Part shown: positions 33,166 to 42,797 of the stretch, piece by piece | Position numbering within the stretch: position 1 is the first letter of the stretch | Layout: each line of letters begins with the position of its first letter | Origin: Gammaproteobacteria bacterium | GTDB taxonomy: Bacteria > Pseudomonadota > Gammaproteobacteria > Steroidobacterales > Steroidobacteraceae | Length of the DNA stretch: 42,884 nt | Reading direction: 5' to 3' | NCBI GenBank assembly: GCA_005878835.1 | Contig: VBMV01000141.1 | Span: 1-42,884 of the forward strand | Position numbers and translations under genes: made by a program | Notes under the pieces: generated by a model | What the model was told of the DNA's origin: nothing | The model's database searches: none | The model's input: the letters and a program-made list of their open reading frames with translations, nothing else

Positions 33166-34253
33166 AGTCCGCGCACCCGGTAGCGCAGCCGGTTACTCAG
33201 CCCCGGCCCCACGATCACCATGAGCGCGAGCAGCACCACCGCCGCGTGCGTCCACCACAGCCCGAGGAATTCCGGGATCGTGCCACGCGCAATCCACACC
33301 TTGCCGACGGAGATGAGATTGACATACAGGAAGAAGATCACCACCGCGAGCCACACGCGCGCGTAGCGGCCCTGCCGCGGCTTCAGGCGCGCCAGCGGCA
33401 CGGCCAGCAGCGCCAGCACCGCGCACATGAGCGGCATGGCGATGCGTGAGTGCAGTTCGGCGCGCTCGTTGGCGGCGCGCGAGTCGAACAGGCTCGCGGT
33501 GGATCGGGCTTCGAGAGTCCTGACCGCGTCGCTGCTCACCGGCACCTGCACCGGCACCACGTGCTCGGCGAAGCGCACGATGCGAAACTCCGGCCCACCG
33601 GGCACGCCTTCGAAACGCTCGCCGTCATACAGAGTGAGTATGTGTGTCATGCCGTCCGCCGTGACGGTGTGCCGCGCCCGTTCGGCGAGCGCCACCTCGA
33701 CCAGCGCGCCGCGATTGCGCTCCACGAACACGCCGGCGAGCGTGCCGTCGGGATTGATGTCGTGCGCGTACACCACGACGTTGCCGCCGCTGAAGATGCG
33801 AAACTTCCCGGGCGAGAGCGGAGCGAACTGCCCGGCGCGCAGCGCCGCGCTGCGCAGACTGAGCGCGCGCGCGGTGGCATCCGGCGCCAGCAACAGGGTG
33901 AGCCATGCCAACCCGGCCGTGCCGAGCACCGCGAGCAGCGCCACGGGCAGATACAGGTTCGCCGGCCCGACCCCGCACGCCAGCGCCGCCGCCATCTCGC
34001 TGTCGTGATACAGCCGGCCGAATGCCAGCACCACCCCGAGCAGCAGCCCGACGGGCAGCAGCAGCGAGAGGTTCTGCAGCGCCCCCAGGATGATCAGCTC
34101 CAGCACGACGCCCTGCGGGTATTGGTTGGCGGCGGCGCGCTCCAGCACCCCCACCAGCTGGTTCGCCAGCAAAATGACCAGCAGCACGGCGGTGACGACC
34201 AGCCAGGCCGTCACCACCTCGCGCAGAACGTAGCGACCCAGGGTATTCCCCAA
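33162..34253 (-). CDS. lptF: LPS export ABC transporter permease LptF
   Basis: A 363-residue partner of LptG with the same 3+3 helix layout. GRYVLREVVTAWLVVTAVLL opens the protein, LLPVGLLLGVVLAFGRLYHDSEMAAALACGV is the conserved coupling region (quoted in part of its length: FGRLYHDSEMAAALA), and RIAMPLMCAVLALLAVPLA lies in the C-terminal half. It is divergent from pepA across 156 bp, the arrangement seen in many gammaproteobacteria. No clear promoter was found upstream. Confidence 0.95.
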   Translation of the reverse strand: MGNTLGRYVLREVVTAWLVVTAVLLVILLANQLVGVLERAAANQYPQGVVLELIILGALQNLSLLLPVGLLLGVVLAFGRLYHDSEMAAALACGVGPANLYLPVALLAVLGTAGLAWLTLLLAPDATARALSLRSAALRAGQFAPLSPGKFRIFSGGNVVVYAHDINPDGTLAGVFVERNRGALVEVALAERARHTVTADGMTHILTLYDGERFEGVPGGPEFRIVRFAEHVVPVQVPVSSDAVRTLEARSTASLFDSRAANERAELHSRIAMPLMCAVLALLAVPLARLKPRQGRYARVWLAVVIFFLYVNLISVGKVWIARGTIPEFLGLWWTHAAVVLLALMVIVGPGLSNRLRYRVRGL

Positions 34254-34321
34254 CGAGTCGCTCCCCTACCCAAACCCAGCGGGCTCTTGAGTTACACTTG
34301 TCATCGCTTGCAGCCGTGGCG

Positions 34322-34373
34322 GCGCCTCGCGCGTCCAACAAGCACCAAACGGAGCGCGGCACTCGCGAGGCGC
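34322..34373. repeat. 10-bp perfect inverted repeat in the lptF-pepA intergenic region
   Basis: GCGCCTCGCG (34322-34331) and CGCGAGGCGC (34364-34373) are perfectly complementary with a 32-nt spacer, ending 36 nt before the pepA start. It could form a stem in the pepA leader or be a protein site; GC-rich repeats of this size can arise by chance. Confidence 0.35.
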
Positions 34374-34409
34374 GACTAAGGTAAATCGTAACGTACGCGC
34401 GGCTCAACG

Positions 34410-35885
34410 GTGAGGGGCAAGGGCTTGGCGACTGTCGGCGTGGAGTGCCTGGTCCTCGGCGTGTTCGAGGAGGCAGAGCTCAGCGGCGAGGCGCGCAGCG
34501 TGGATGCGGCCTGCGCGGGCCGGCTGAAGGCTCTGCTCGAGCGTGGCGACTTCGCCGGCCGCGCGGGCGACACGCTGCTCGTTGGCGAGCTGCCCGGCAT
34601 CAAGGCCTCGCGCGTGCTGCTCACCGGGCTGGGGGCGAAGAAGAGCTATCACCGCAGGAGCTGGCGCAAGGCCTGGGCGGCCGCGGCGGCGGCCTTGGCG
34701 CGCACGCGCATCGCCAGCTGTGCGGTCGCCATCGACCGCCCCGAAGCGAAGCAGCTGGATGATTATTATTTCGGCCGGGCAGTCGCAGAGCTCACCGGCG
34801 CGGCGCTGTATCGGGTCAATGACCTGAAGACCGGCAAGAAAGCGCCCGCGCCCGCCCTCGCCAGGGTGCTGGCCGGCCCGGTGCGCACGGCGGCCGCCGC
34901 CGAGCGCGGCCTGGCACACGGCGCGGCGGTGGCCGCCGCCGCCCAGGTGCAGCGTGATCTGGCGAATCTGCCCGCCAATGTCTGCACGCCGACGTTTCTC
35001 GCCGAGCAGGCGCGTGCGCTCGCCAAGCGCTCGGCGTCGCTCAGCGTGCGGCTGCTCGATGCCGCCGCCATGCGGCGCGAGAAGATGGGGTGCCTGCTCG
35101 CAGTTGCGCAGGGCAGCCATCAGGCGCCGCGTTTCATCGTGCTGGAGCACCGCGGCCGAGCCAAGGCGCAGCCGCCGATCGTGCTGGTCGGCAAGGGCGT
35201 TACTTTCGACAGCGGCGGCATCTCGCTGAAAGACCCCCCCGGCATGGATGAGATGAAGTTCGACATGAGCGGCGCGGCGGCGGTGATCGCCGCGCTCACC
35301 TTCGCCGCATCGCTGCGCCTGCCGCTGCACCTGGTCGGACTGATCGGGGCGGTGGAGAACATGCCGGGCGGCAGGGCGGTCAAGCCGGGGGACATCGCCA
35401 CCAGCGCTTCCGGACAGACGGTGGAGATTCTCAACACCGATGCCGAGGGGCGGCTCATTCTGTGCGACGCTCTGCACTACGCGCGCCGCTTCCACCCCGA
35501 AGCGGTGATCGACGTCGCCACGCTGACCGGCGCGTGCGTCATCGCCCTGGGGCATCATCATTCCGGTGTCATGGGGAACGACGAACCGCTGGTGCGCGAG
35601 CTGCTGGAGGCGGGGGTACGCGCGGACGATCGCTGCTGGCAGTTGCCGCTGACCGAGGAATACGCGGAAGCGCTCAAGAGCAACTTCGCCGACTTTGCCA
35701 ATGTCGGCGGGCGCGACGGCGGCGCAATCACCGCCGCGACTTTCCTCAGCAAATTCACCCAGGGACTCAAATGGGCGCACCTCGACGTCGCAGGCACCGC
35801 CTACCAGGGCGGTGCGCAGAAGGGCAGTACGGGCCGGCCGACGCCGCTGCTCGCGGACTTTCTGCTGCAGCGCGCGGCTCGCTGA
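34410..35885 (+). CDS. pepA: Leucyl aminopeptidase (M17)
   Basis: A 491-residue cytosolic M17 aminopeptidase releasing N-terminal residues from peptides; in some bacteria it is also a DNA-binding protein for site-specific recombination and carAB control. The C-terminal catalytic half has VGKGVTFDSGGIS, DEMKFDMSGAAAV, NTDAEGRLILCDAL (the M17 signature) and VATLTGACVIALGHH. The GTG at 34410 is the first start after an in-frame stop and gives a normal-length N-terminus. holC, often between pepA and valS, is absent here. Confidence 0.95.
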   Translation: MRGKGLATVGVECLVLGVFEEAELSGEARSVDAACAGRLKALLERGDFAGRAGDTLLVGELPGIKASRVLLTGLGAKKSYHRRSWRKAWAAAAAALARTRIASCAVAIDRPEAKQLDDYYFGRAVAELTGAALYRVNDLKTGKKAPAPALARVLAGPVRTAAAAERGLAHGAAVAAAAQVQRDLANLPANVCTPTFLAEQARALAKRSASLSVRLLDAAAMRREKMGCLLAVAQGSHQAPRFIVLEHRGRAKAQPPIVLVGKGVTFDSGGISLKDPPGMDEMKFDMSGAAAVIAALTFAASLRLPLHLVGLIGAVENMPGGRAVKPGDIATSASGQTVEILNTDAEGRLILCDALHYARRFHPEAVIDVATLTGACVIALGHHHSGVMGNDEPLVRELLEAGVRADDRCWQLPLTEEYAEALKSNFADFANVGGRDGGAITAATFLSKFTQGLKWAHLDVAGTAYQGGAQKGSTGRPTPLLADFLLQRAAR

Positions 35886-36040
35886 CCCGTCACGGCGCCA
35901 GCCACGACCGCAACCAGCGCCACGTGCGCTTCTGCCGGCCGCGACGCCAGCCAACGCGGCGCCGCCGCCACGCCACATAACTCCCGCACTTGGCCGCGCG
36001 GCACCCGCAGCCGCGGCGAAGGCGGCGCCGCCCGAGCCGC

Positions 36041-36046
36041 TATAAT
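36041..36046 (+). promoter_or_regulatory. Candidate -10 box (TATAAT) for valS
   Basis: A perfect TATAAT in very GC-rich DNA, 31 nt before the valS ATG. The place for a -35 hexamer (about 36018-36023) shows no TTGACA similarity. The rest of the 192-bp pepA-valS space holds no recognisable gene. Confidence 0.4.
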
Positions 36047-36077
36047 CCCCCGACGTTCCCGCGGGATCTCAACGTAA

Positions 36078-38846
36078 ATGGAAAAGGTGTACGCGCCGCA
36101 GGCCATCGAGCGGCGTATCTACGAGCGCTGGGAGTCGCACGGCTGGTTCGCGCCCAGCGGCCGGGGCGCCCCCTATTGCATCATGATCCCGCCGCCGAAC
36201 GTGACCGGCACGCTGCACGTGGGGCATGCCTTCGCGCACACGCTCATGGACGCGCTCATCCGTTATGAGCGCATGCGCGGCCGCGATGCCCTGTGGCAGC
36301 CCGGGACCGACCACGCGGGCATCGCCACGCAGATGGTGGTCGAGCGGCAGCTGAACGCCCAGGGCGTGAAGCGCACCGATCTTACCCGCGAGGCCTTCCT
36401 CGAGCGCGTGTGGCAGTGGAAGGAGCAGTCCGGCGGCGCCATCAGCGCCCAGATGCGGCGCCTGGGAGATTCGGTCGACTGGTCGCGCGAGCGCTTCACC
36501 ATGGACCCGGGGCTGTCGCGCGCAGTGACCGAGGTGTTCGTGCGGCTGCACGCTGAAGGGTTGATCTACCGCGGCAAGCGCCTGGTCAACTGGGATCCGG
36601 TGCTGCTCACGGCGCTGTCGGACCTGGAGGTGCAGGCGCAGGAGGAGGAGGGGCAGCTGTGGCACGTGCGCTACGCGCTCGAGGGCGGCGCGGGCGAGCT
36701 GGTGGTGGCGACCACGCGCCCGGAGACCATACTCGGGGACGCCGCGGTGGCGGTACACCCGCAGGATCCGCGCTACCAGGAATTCATCGGCAAACGCGTG
36801 CTCGTGCCGCTCGCGGAACGCTCCGTGCCGGTGATCGCCGACGACTACGTCGACCCGGCCTTCGGCACCGGCTGCCTCAAGGTCACACCGGCGCACGATT
36901 TCAACGACTACGACATCGGCCAGCGCCACCACCTGGCGCTGATCAACATCTTCACGCCGCGCGCCACGCTCGCCGACACCGTACCGCAGCGTTTCCGCGG
37001 ACTCGAGCGCTTCGAGGCCCGCAAGCGCGTGCTGGCGGAGCTCGAGGCCGGCGGACTCATCGAGCGCATCGACAAGCACCGGCTGGTGGTGCCGCGCGGC
37101 GATCGCAGCGGTGCGGTGCTCGAGCCTTATCTCACCGACCAGTGGTACGTGAAGATCGCCTCGCTCGCCGCGCCGGCCATCGCGGCCGTGGAGCAGGGTC
37201 GCACCCGCTTCGTGCCGGAGAACTGGGCGCGCACCTATTTCGAATGGATGCGCAACATCAAGGACTGGTGCGTGAGCCGGCAGCTGTGGTGGGGGCATCG
37301 CATCCCGGCGTGGTACGACGGCGATAACAACATCTACGTCGGCCGCGACGAAGCCGAGGTGCGCGCGCAGCACCGCATCGGCGCGGGCGTCGCCCTGCGC
37401 CAGGACGAGGATGTGCTCGATACCTGGTTCTCTTCGGCCCTGTGGCCGTTCTCGACGCTCGGCTGGCCCGACAGCACCGCCGCGCTCGAGCGCTTCTACC
37501 CGGGAGAGGTCCTGGTCACCGGCTTCGACATCATCTTCTTCTGGGTCGCGCGCATGATGATGATGGGACTGAAGTTCATGGGTGACGTGCCGTTCCGCGA
37601 CGTCTACATCACCGGGCTCATCCGCGATGAGCACGGCGACAAGATGTCCAAGTCCAAGGGCAACGTGATCGATCCGCTCGACATCGTCGATGGCATCTCG
37701 CTCGAGGAGCTGGTGGCGAAGCGCACCACCGGGCTCATGCAGCCGCAGCTGGCGCCGGCGATCGAGCGCGCGACCCGCAAGCAGTACCCGGCCGGCATCG
37801 CGCCCCACGGGACCGATGCGCTGCGCTTCACCTTCGCCGCCCTCGCCTCCCCGAGCCGCGACATCAGCTTCGACCTGGCGCGCGTCGGCGGTTACCGCAA
37901 CTTCTGTAACAAGCTGTGGAATGCGGCGCGCTTCGTCACCATGAGCCTCGGGGAGGGCGCGCCCGCGGCGGCCGGCGCGCCCGTCGAGCTGTCGGTCGCC
38001 GACCGCTGGATCCGCGCGCGCTTCGGCCGCACGATCGAGGCGGTCGAGAGCGCGCTCGCCGACTACCGCTTCGATTATGCGGCCGGCGCCCTGTACGAGT
38101 TCACCTGGTACGACTTCTGCGACTGGTACCTGGAGCTGGCGAAACCGGCCCTGCAGTCCGAGGCCACCAGCGCGGCGGCGCGGCGCGGCACGCAGCGCAC
38201 GCTCGCGCAAGTGCTCGAAGCACTGCAGCGCGCGCTGCATCCGCTGATGCCGTTCATTACCGAGGAGATCTGGCAGCGCGTCGCACCGCTCGCCGGGGTG
38301 GCCGGCGAGAGCGTCATGCTGCAGCCCTACCCGGCCCCCGCCGACTTCCCGGGCGACCAGCAGGCCGAGCGCGAGACGGCCTGGATCCAGGCGGTCGTGC
38401 TCGGCGTGCGCCAGATCCGCGGCGAGATGAACATCGCCCCGGGAAGGCGCATCCCGGTGTTGCTGCAGGACGCCAGCGCGCAGGATCGCGCCTGGAGCGA
38501 GCGCCACCGCGCCTGGCTCGCGCGCCTGGCGGGCCTGGCGAGCATCCGCGTGCTGGAGGCGGGCGAGCGTGCGCCGCCCTCGGCGGCGGCGCCGGTCGGC
38601 ACACTCACGGTTCTGGTGCCCATGGCCGGTCTCATCGATGCCGCGGCGGAAGCCGAGCGCCTCGGCAGGCTCCTCGCCAAGACCCGCGACGATCTCGTCA
38701 AGGTGCAGGCGCGGCTCGCCAACGACAGCTTCGTGCGCAACGCGCCGAGCGCGGTGGTGAGCCTCGAGCGCGAGCGCGCCGCGGAGCTCGAGCGCACCGC
38801 CAGCGGCCTGAGCTCGCAGCTCGACCGGTTACGGCCGCTGCTGTGA
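36078..38846 (+). CDS. valS: Valyl-tRNA synthetase
   Basis: A 922-residue class I synthetase charging tRNA-Val. The HIGH motif appears as [13 protein letters not shown] as [16 protein letters not shown]; the editing domain contains [18 protein letters not shown] and DFNDYDIG, and the [10 protein letters not shown] segment is present. The C-terminal 70 residues form the ValRS coiled-coil arm ([20 protein letters not shown]). Length and order are normal. The ATG at 36078 gives a standard N-terminus ([16 protein letters not shown]). Its stop overlaps the MoxR start by 4 nt (GTGA). Confidence 0.97.
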   Translation: MEKVYAPQAIERRIYERWESHGWFAPSGRGAPYCIMIPPPNVTGTLHVGHAFAHTLMDALIRYERMRGRDALWQPGTDHAGIATQMVVERQLNAQGVKRTDLTREAFLERVWQWKEQSGGAISAQMRRLGDSVDWSRERFTMDPGLSRAVTEVFVRLHAEGLIYRGKRLVNWDPVLLTALSDLEVQAQEEEGQLWHVRYALEGGAGELVVATTRPETILGDAAVAVHPQDPRYQEFIGKRVLVPLAERSVPVIADDYVDPAFGTGCLKVTPAHDFNDYDIGQRHHLALINIFTPRATLADTVPQRFRGLERFEARKRVLAELEAGGLIERIDKHRLVVPRGDRSGAVLEPYLTDQWYVKIASLAAPAIAAVEQGRTRFVPENWARTYFEWMRNIKDWCVSRQLWWGHRIPAWYDGDNNIYVGRDEAEVRAQHRIGAGVALRQDEDVLDTWFSSALWPFSTLGWPDSTAALERFYPGEVLVTGFDIIFFWVARMMMMGLKFMGDVPFRDVYITGLIRDEHGDKMSKSKGNVIDPLDIVDGISLEELVAKRTTGLMQPQLAPAIERATRKQYPAGIAPHGTDALRFTFAALASPSRDISFDLARVGGYRNFCNKLWNAARFVTMSLGEGAPAAAGAPVELSVADRWIRARFGRTIEAVESALADYRFDYAAGALYEFTWYDFCDWYLELAKPALQSEATSAAARRGTQRTLAQVLEALQRALHPLMPFITEEIWQRVAPLAGVAGESVMLQPYPAPADFPGDQQAERETAWIQAVVLGVRQIRGEMNIAPGRRIPVLLQDASAQDRAWSERHRAWLARLAGLASIRVLEAGERAPPSAAAPVGTLTVLVPMAGLIDAAAEAERLGRLLAKTRDDLVKVQARLANDSFVRNAPSAVVSLERERAAELERTASGLSSQLDRLRPLL

Positions 38847-39790
38847 ACGCCGTCAGCGCAGCCGACCCCGACGCCGCGACCCTTGGGACCGTGCTCGGCG
38901 CGCTCGAGACCGTCATTCTGGGCAAGCCGGACCAGATCCGCCTGTGTCTCGCGTGCCTGCTGGCACGCGGGCACCTGTTGATCGAGGACGTGCCGGGCGT
39001 GGGCAAGACCACGCTCGCGCACGCGCTCGCCCATGTGCTGGGACTCGCCTGGCAGCGTGTGCAGTTCACGAGCGATCTGCTGCCGGCGGACATCATCGGC
39101 GTGTCGATCTTCGATCGCGCCAGCCAGCGATTCAACTTCCGCCAGGGTCCGATCTTCACCCAGCTGCTGCTCGCGGACGAGGTGAACCGCGCCAGCCCCC
39201 GCACGCAAAGCGCGCTGCTGGAAGCGATGGAGGAACGCCAGGTGAGCGCCGACGGCACCACCTACCCGCTGCCCGAGCCGTTCTTCGTGGTCGCCACCCA
39301 GAATCCGCACGAGCAGCTCGGCACCTACGCCCTGCCCGAATCGCAGCTCGACCGCTTCCTCATGCGGGTGACGCTCGGATATCCCGACGCCGCGCACGAG
39401 CGCGAGCTGCTGCGCGGCGGGGAGCGCCGCGAGCTGCTGTCGCGCATGGCGCCGGCGCTGTCCGCCGCGGCCGTGCTGCGCGTGCAGCGCGCGGCGCGCG
39501 CGGTGCACGTCGCCGATGCGCTGCTGGATTACACCCAGGCGCTGATCGCGCGCACCCGCGAGCGCTCGGATCTGAAAATCGGACTCTCGCCGCGCGCCGG
39601 CCAGGGTCTGCTGCGCGCCGCGCAGGCGTGGGCCTACCTGGCGGGCCGCCCGGCGGTGCTGCCGGAGGACGTGCAGGCCGTGCTGCCGGCGGTGGTCGCG
39701 CACCGGCTCGAGCGGCGCGACCCCACAGGCGGGGGCGACGGTGAGGCGCTCGCCCGCGAAATCATCCGGGCAGTGCCGGTGCCGCCCTGA
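38843..39790 (+). CDS. MoxR-family AAA+ ATPase
   Basis: A 315-residue AAA+ protein. Walker A is [16 protein letters not shown], Walker [25 protein letters not shown], sensor [23 protein letters not shown], with [16 protein letters not shown] near the C-terminus. MoxR ATPases act as chaperones, often with DUF58 and transglutaminase-like partners, exactly the genes that follow. The GTG at 38843 overlaps the valS stop, so the gene has been fused to the valS transcript; there is 1 nt between its stop and the DUF58 start. Confidence 0.93.
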   Translation: MNAVSAADPDAATLGTVLGALETVILGKPDQIRLCLACLLARGHLLIEDVPGVGKTTLAHALAHVLGLAWQRVQFTSDLLPADIIGVSIFDRASQRFNFRQGPIFTQLLLADEVNRASPRTQSALLEAMEERQVSADGTTYPLPEPFFVVATQNPHEQLGTYALPESQLDRFLMRVTLGYPDAAHERELLRGGERRELLSRMAPALSAAAVLRVQRAARAVHVADALLDYTQALIARTRERSDLKIGLSPRAGQGLLRAAQAWAYLAGRPAVLPEDVQAVLPAVVAHRLERRDPTGGGDGEALAREIIRAVPVPP

Positions 39791-39791
39791 A

Positions 39792-40841
39792 GTGCCCGAT
39801 CGGCTTCAATCCGGCGTAGACCGGCGCCGCTGGAACCCGCTCGCCCCGCTCCCGGCCCTGGTGCGCGCACGCGTGCACGATTGGATGCGCCGCCGCCAGG
39901 GCCCGGATGTCCTGCCGGTCACGCTCGAGCGCCGCCGGCTCTATATCCTGCCGACCGGCGCCGGAGCGGCGTTCGGCCTGCTGCTGTTCCTCATGCTGCT
40001 CGCCGGACTCAACTACGGCAACAGCCTCGCCCTGTTCCTGACGTTTCTGCTCGCCGCGTTTGCGCTGGTGGCGATGCAGCAGTGCCACCGCAATCTGCTC
40101 GGGATCGCGGTGATCGCAGCCCACGCCCCCGCGGTGTTCGCACGCACCACCGGCGCCGTGCACCTCACGCTCGCCAACCCGGCGAGCCTCGCCCGGGCGC
40201 AGGTCGAGGCCGCCATGCCGCAGCGGGCGGCGGTCGCCGCGGATCTGCCGGCCCACGAGCGCCAGCGGCTCGAGCTGCCGCTGCCCGCCCCCACGCGCGG
40301 CATCGTACGCATCGAGCGGCTGCGCCTCGCCACCACGCATCCCTTCGGTCTGTTCCGCGCCTGGACCTGGGTGCACACGCCGATCGAGATGATGATCTAT
40401 CCGCGGCCCCACGGCGCGCTCCCCATGCCCGCGCACAGCGGGCACAAGAGCGGCGCGCGCCCGCGGGGCGGCTCGGACGCCGACGAATGGCTGGGGCTGC
40501 GGCCGTTTCGCGACGGGGACTCGCCGCGTCAGGTCGACTGGAAGGCCTACGCGCGCGAGGCGCCGCTGCTGGTCAAGGAGTACCGCCCGGCGGGATCGGA
40601 GCTGCACCTGTTCGACTTCGCGCAACTGACCGATCCGGATACCGAGGCGCGCCTCTCGCAGCTGGCGCGCTGGGTGCTGGAGGCCGAGGCGCACGGCGAG
40701 CGCTACGGCGTGGCGCTTCCCGGGGTGCTGCTGCCTCCGGACCGCGGCCCCGAGCACCGGCATCGGTGTCTCGCGGCGCTCGCGGTGTTCGGAACCGATG
40801 ACGGAGCAAGGCATGGCGGCGGCGCCGGCGCCTCCGGCTGA
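39792..40841 (+). CDS. DUF58 domain-containing protein
   Basis: A 349-residue protein with two close transmembrane helices (about residues 58-100, GAAFGLLLFLMLLAGLNYG and ALFLTFLLAAFALVAM) and a C-terminal DUF58 domain with LGLRPFRDGDSPRQVDWKAYARE followed by LLVKEYRP, the family's core motif related to the vWA fold. It is the usual partner of MoxR ATPases and TgpA-type transglutaminases. The GTG at 39792 follows the moxR stop by one base; the gene overlaps the next start by 44 nt. Confidence 0.9.
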   Translation: MPDRLQSGVDRRRWNPLAPLPALVRARVHDWMRRRQGPDVLPVTLERRRLYILPTGAGAAFGLLLFLMLLAGLNYGNSLALFLTFLLAAFALVAMQQCHRNLLGIAVIAAHAPAVFARTTGAVHLTLANPASLARAQVEAAMPQRAAVAADLPAHERQRLELPLPAPTRGIVRIERLRLATTHPFGLFRAWTWVHTPIEMMIYPRPHGALPMPAHSGHKSGARPRGGSDADEWLGLRPFRDGDSPRQVDWKAYAREAPLLVKEYRPAGSELHLFDFAQLTDPDTEARLSQLARWVLEAEAHGERYGVALPGVLLPPDRGPEHRHRCLAALAVFGTDDGARHGGGAGASG

Positions 40842-42783
40842 CCGCGCGGCGCTGCGGCCGCTCGCGTGGGCGTGCGCGGCGTTCGCCGGCGGGGTGCTGT
40901 TGAACTGCGATCGCGTGCCGGCCTGGACCGCGGCCACGGCGCTGCTGCTCATTGCCTGGCGCCTCACGACCGAGCGCGCCGGCGCGCGGCTTCCGGGTAC
41001 CGTGGCGCGCGCGCTGCTCGCGCTCGCGGTGGTGGCGGGGGTGCTGTGGAGATTTCACACGCTCAACGGACTCGCCGCCGGCACCGCGCTGCTGATGCTG
41101 ATGTCGGCATTGAAGCTGCTCGAGACGCGCGCGCGGCGCGACCAGCTCGTCATGGTGGGCGCCGGGCTGTTTCTGCTGCTCTCGGCGTGCCTCGACCGGC
41201 AGAGCCTCGCGCGCGTGCCGCTGTACGCGCTGCAGGCGTGGTTGTGCTGCAGCGCGCTCGCCGTGGTCGCTTCGGCGGGCTTCGGCGCTCGCGCGGCGCT
41301 GCGGCTCGCCGGGCGGGCGCTGCTGCTCGCTCTGCCGCTGGCGGTGGCGCTGTTCCTGTTTTTCCCGCGCCTGGCGGGCGCCTTCTGGGCCATCCAGCGC
41401 GCAGGCGAGGCACAGACGGGGCTGTCCGACACCATGAGTCCGGGCAGCATCGTGAAACTGGTCGCCGACTACGACCCTGCCTTCCGCGTGCAGTTCGCCG
41501 CTCGCGCGCCGCCGGCGGAGGAGCTCTACTGGCGCGGTCCGGTGCTGCACGACTTCGACGGCCGCACCTGGCGGCGCACCTCCGGGGTGTTTCACCTGCG
41601 CCAGCGCTTGCAGTATCTGGGCACGCCGTATCGCTACCGCGTGGCGCTGGAGCCCACCCGGCAGCGCTGGTGGTTCGCGCTCGACACGCCCGCGCAATCC
41701 CCCGACACCAACGTGCTGCTCACGTACGACAACCAGCTGCTCGGGGCCGAGCCGCTCACCGAGCCGGTCAGTTTCGATGTCCTCTCGTACACCCGCACCC
41801 GCGCCCTGGAGCCCCTGGGCGCCTTCGGCCGGCAACAGGACACGACCCTGCCGCCGGGAGCCAATCCGCGCTCGCTCGAGCTGGCGCAGACTCTGCGGCA
41901 GCGCGCCGGCTCGGATGCGGACTTCGTGCAGGCGACTCTCGATTACCTGCGCACGGGCGGCTTCGTGTACACGCTCACACCGCAAGCCCTGGGCGCCGAT
42001 GCGGTGGACGACTTCCTGTTCGACACGCGCGCGGGCTTCTGTGGCCACTACGCCTCCGCGTTCGTCACGCTGATGCGCGCCGCCAGCGTACCGGCGCGCG
42101 TGGTGACCGGCTATCTCGGCGGGGAATGGAATCCGATCGGCGGCTACTTCGTGGTGCGCCAATCGGACGCCCATGCGTGGGCGGAAGTCTGGCTGCAAGG
42201 CCGCGGCTGGACCCGCATCGATCCGACCGCGGTGGTCGCGCCCGAGCGGCTGCGCCGCGGGGTTTTCGACCTGCTGCCCGATGCGCTGGCGACACGCGTG
42301 CGGCTGCTGCGCGGCTCCGCCTGGCTCACGGGTCTGCTGCAGCGTTGGGATGCCGCCAACGCCTGGTGGAGCGATCACGTCGTGAAGTTCGATTATTCCG
42401 CACAGCTCGATCTGCTCGGCCGCTTCGGTATCCGCTCGCCCGACGTGCGATACCTCGGGTGGGCCTTCGTGCTCGCGCTGCTCGGGTGGCTCGCGCTCAT
42501 CGCCTGGCACGTGGGCCGCAGCGCCCGCCCCGCCCCGCCCGATGCCCTGGCGCGCGCCTACACTCGCCTGTGCCACAAGCTCGGGCGCATCGGTCCGCCG
42601 CGCGCCCCGCACCAGGGTCCGTTGAGCTTCGCCGCGACGGTGACCACGCACCGCCCGGACCTCAAGGACAGCGTCTACGCGCTCGCTACGGGCCTGCAGC
42701 GCCCGTCAGCCGGGCGCAGGACATCGAGGAGTTCCGGCGGGCGGTTGCACGGCTGGCGCTGTCCCGCGCCGTCGGGCGGCTAG
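40798..42783 (+). CDS. TgpA-like membrane transglutaminase (DUF3488-transglutaminase), C-terminus frameshifted
   Basis: A 661-residue membrane protein. The N-terminal DUF3488 part has about six transmembrane helices (residues 20-190), followed by a periplasmic transglutaminase-like domain with the triad C415 (RAGFCGHYASAF), H459 (SDAHAWAEV) and D475 (WTRIDPTAVV), one more helix near 555-573 and a short cytoplasmic tail. After DLKDSVYAL the encoded tail is atypical; the adjacent frame from about 42684 encodes RYGPAAPVSRAQDIEEFRRA and on to a stop at 42797, which looks like the true C-terminus. A loss of about 20 nt near 42681-42690 is likely. The ATG at 40798 or 40813 may be used. Confidence 0.88.
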   Translation: MTEQGMAAAPAPPADRAALRPLAWACAAFAGGVLLNCDRVPAWTAATALLLIAWRLTTERAGARLPGTVARALLALAVVAGVLWRFHTLNGLAAGTALLMLMSALKLLETRARRDQLVMVGAGLFLLLSACLDRQSLARVPLYALQAWLCCSALAVVASAGFGARAALRLAGRALLLALPLAVALFLFFPRLAGAFWAIQRAGEAQTGLSDTMSPGSIVKLVADYDPAFRVQFAARAPPAEELYWRGPVLHDFDGRTWRRTSGVFHLRQRLQYLGTPYRYRVALEPTRQRWWFALDTPAQSPDTNVLLTYDNQLLGAEPLTEPVSFDVLSYTRTRALEPLGAFGRQQDTTLPPGANPRSLELAQTLRQRAGSDADFVQATLDYLRTGGFVYTLTPQALGADAVDDFLFDTRAGFCGHYASAFVTLMRAASVPARVVTGYLGGEWNPIGGYFVVRQSDAHAWAEVWLQGRGWTRIDPTAVVAPERLRRGVFDLLPDALATRVRLLRGSAWLTGLLQRWDAANAWWSDHVVKFDYSAQLDLLGRFGIRSPDVRYLGWAFVLALLGWLALIAWHVGRSARPAPPDALARAYTRLCHKLGRIGPPRAPHQGPLSFAATVTTHRPDLKDSVYALATGLQRPSAGRRTSRSSGGRLHGWRCPAPSGG

Positions 42784-42797
42784 TCAGCCGGACTTGA
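42684..42797 (+). pseudogene. Out-of-frame C-terminal tail of the TgpA-like protein
   Basis: In the frame next to the one used by the transglutaminase gene, bases 42684-42797 encode RYGPAAPVSRAQDIEEFRRA and a further 17 residues. The LRYG followed by a helix with RRAV is how many TgpA proteins end. The tail overlaps the end of the CDGSH gene on the other strand, and would end 14 nt after the present stop. Confidence 0.5.

Noticed and set aside
34254-34409. A definite sigma-70 promoter for lptF or pepA
   Set aside because: Hexamers such as TACACT and ATGACA occur, but none pairs with a partner element at 16-18 nt well enough to call.
36069-38507. An 812-codon open frame opposite valS
   Set aside because: It is the antisense shadow of a full-length valyl-tRNA synthetase and has no recognisable domain or translation signal.
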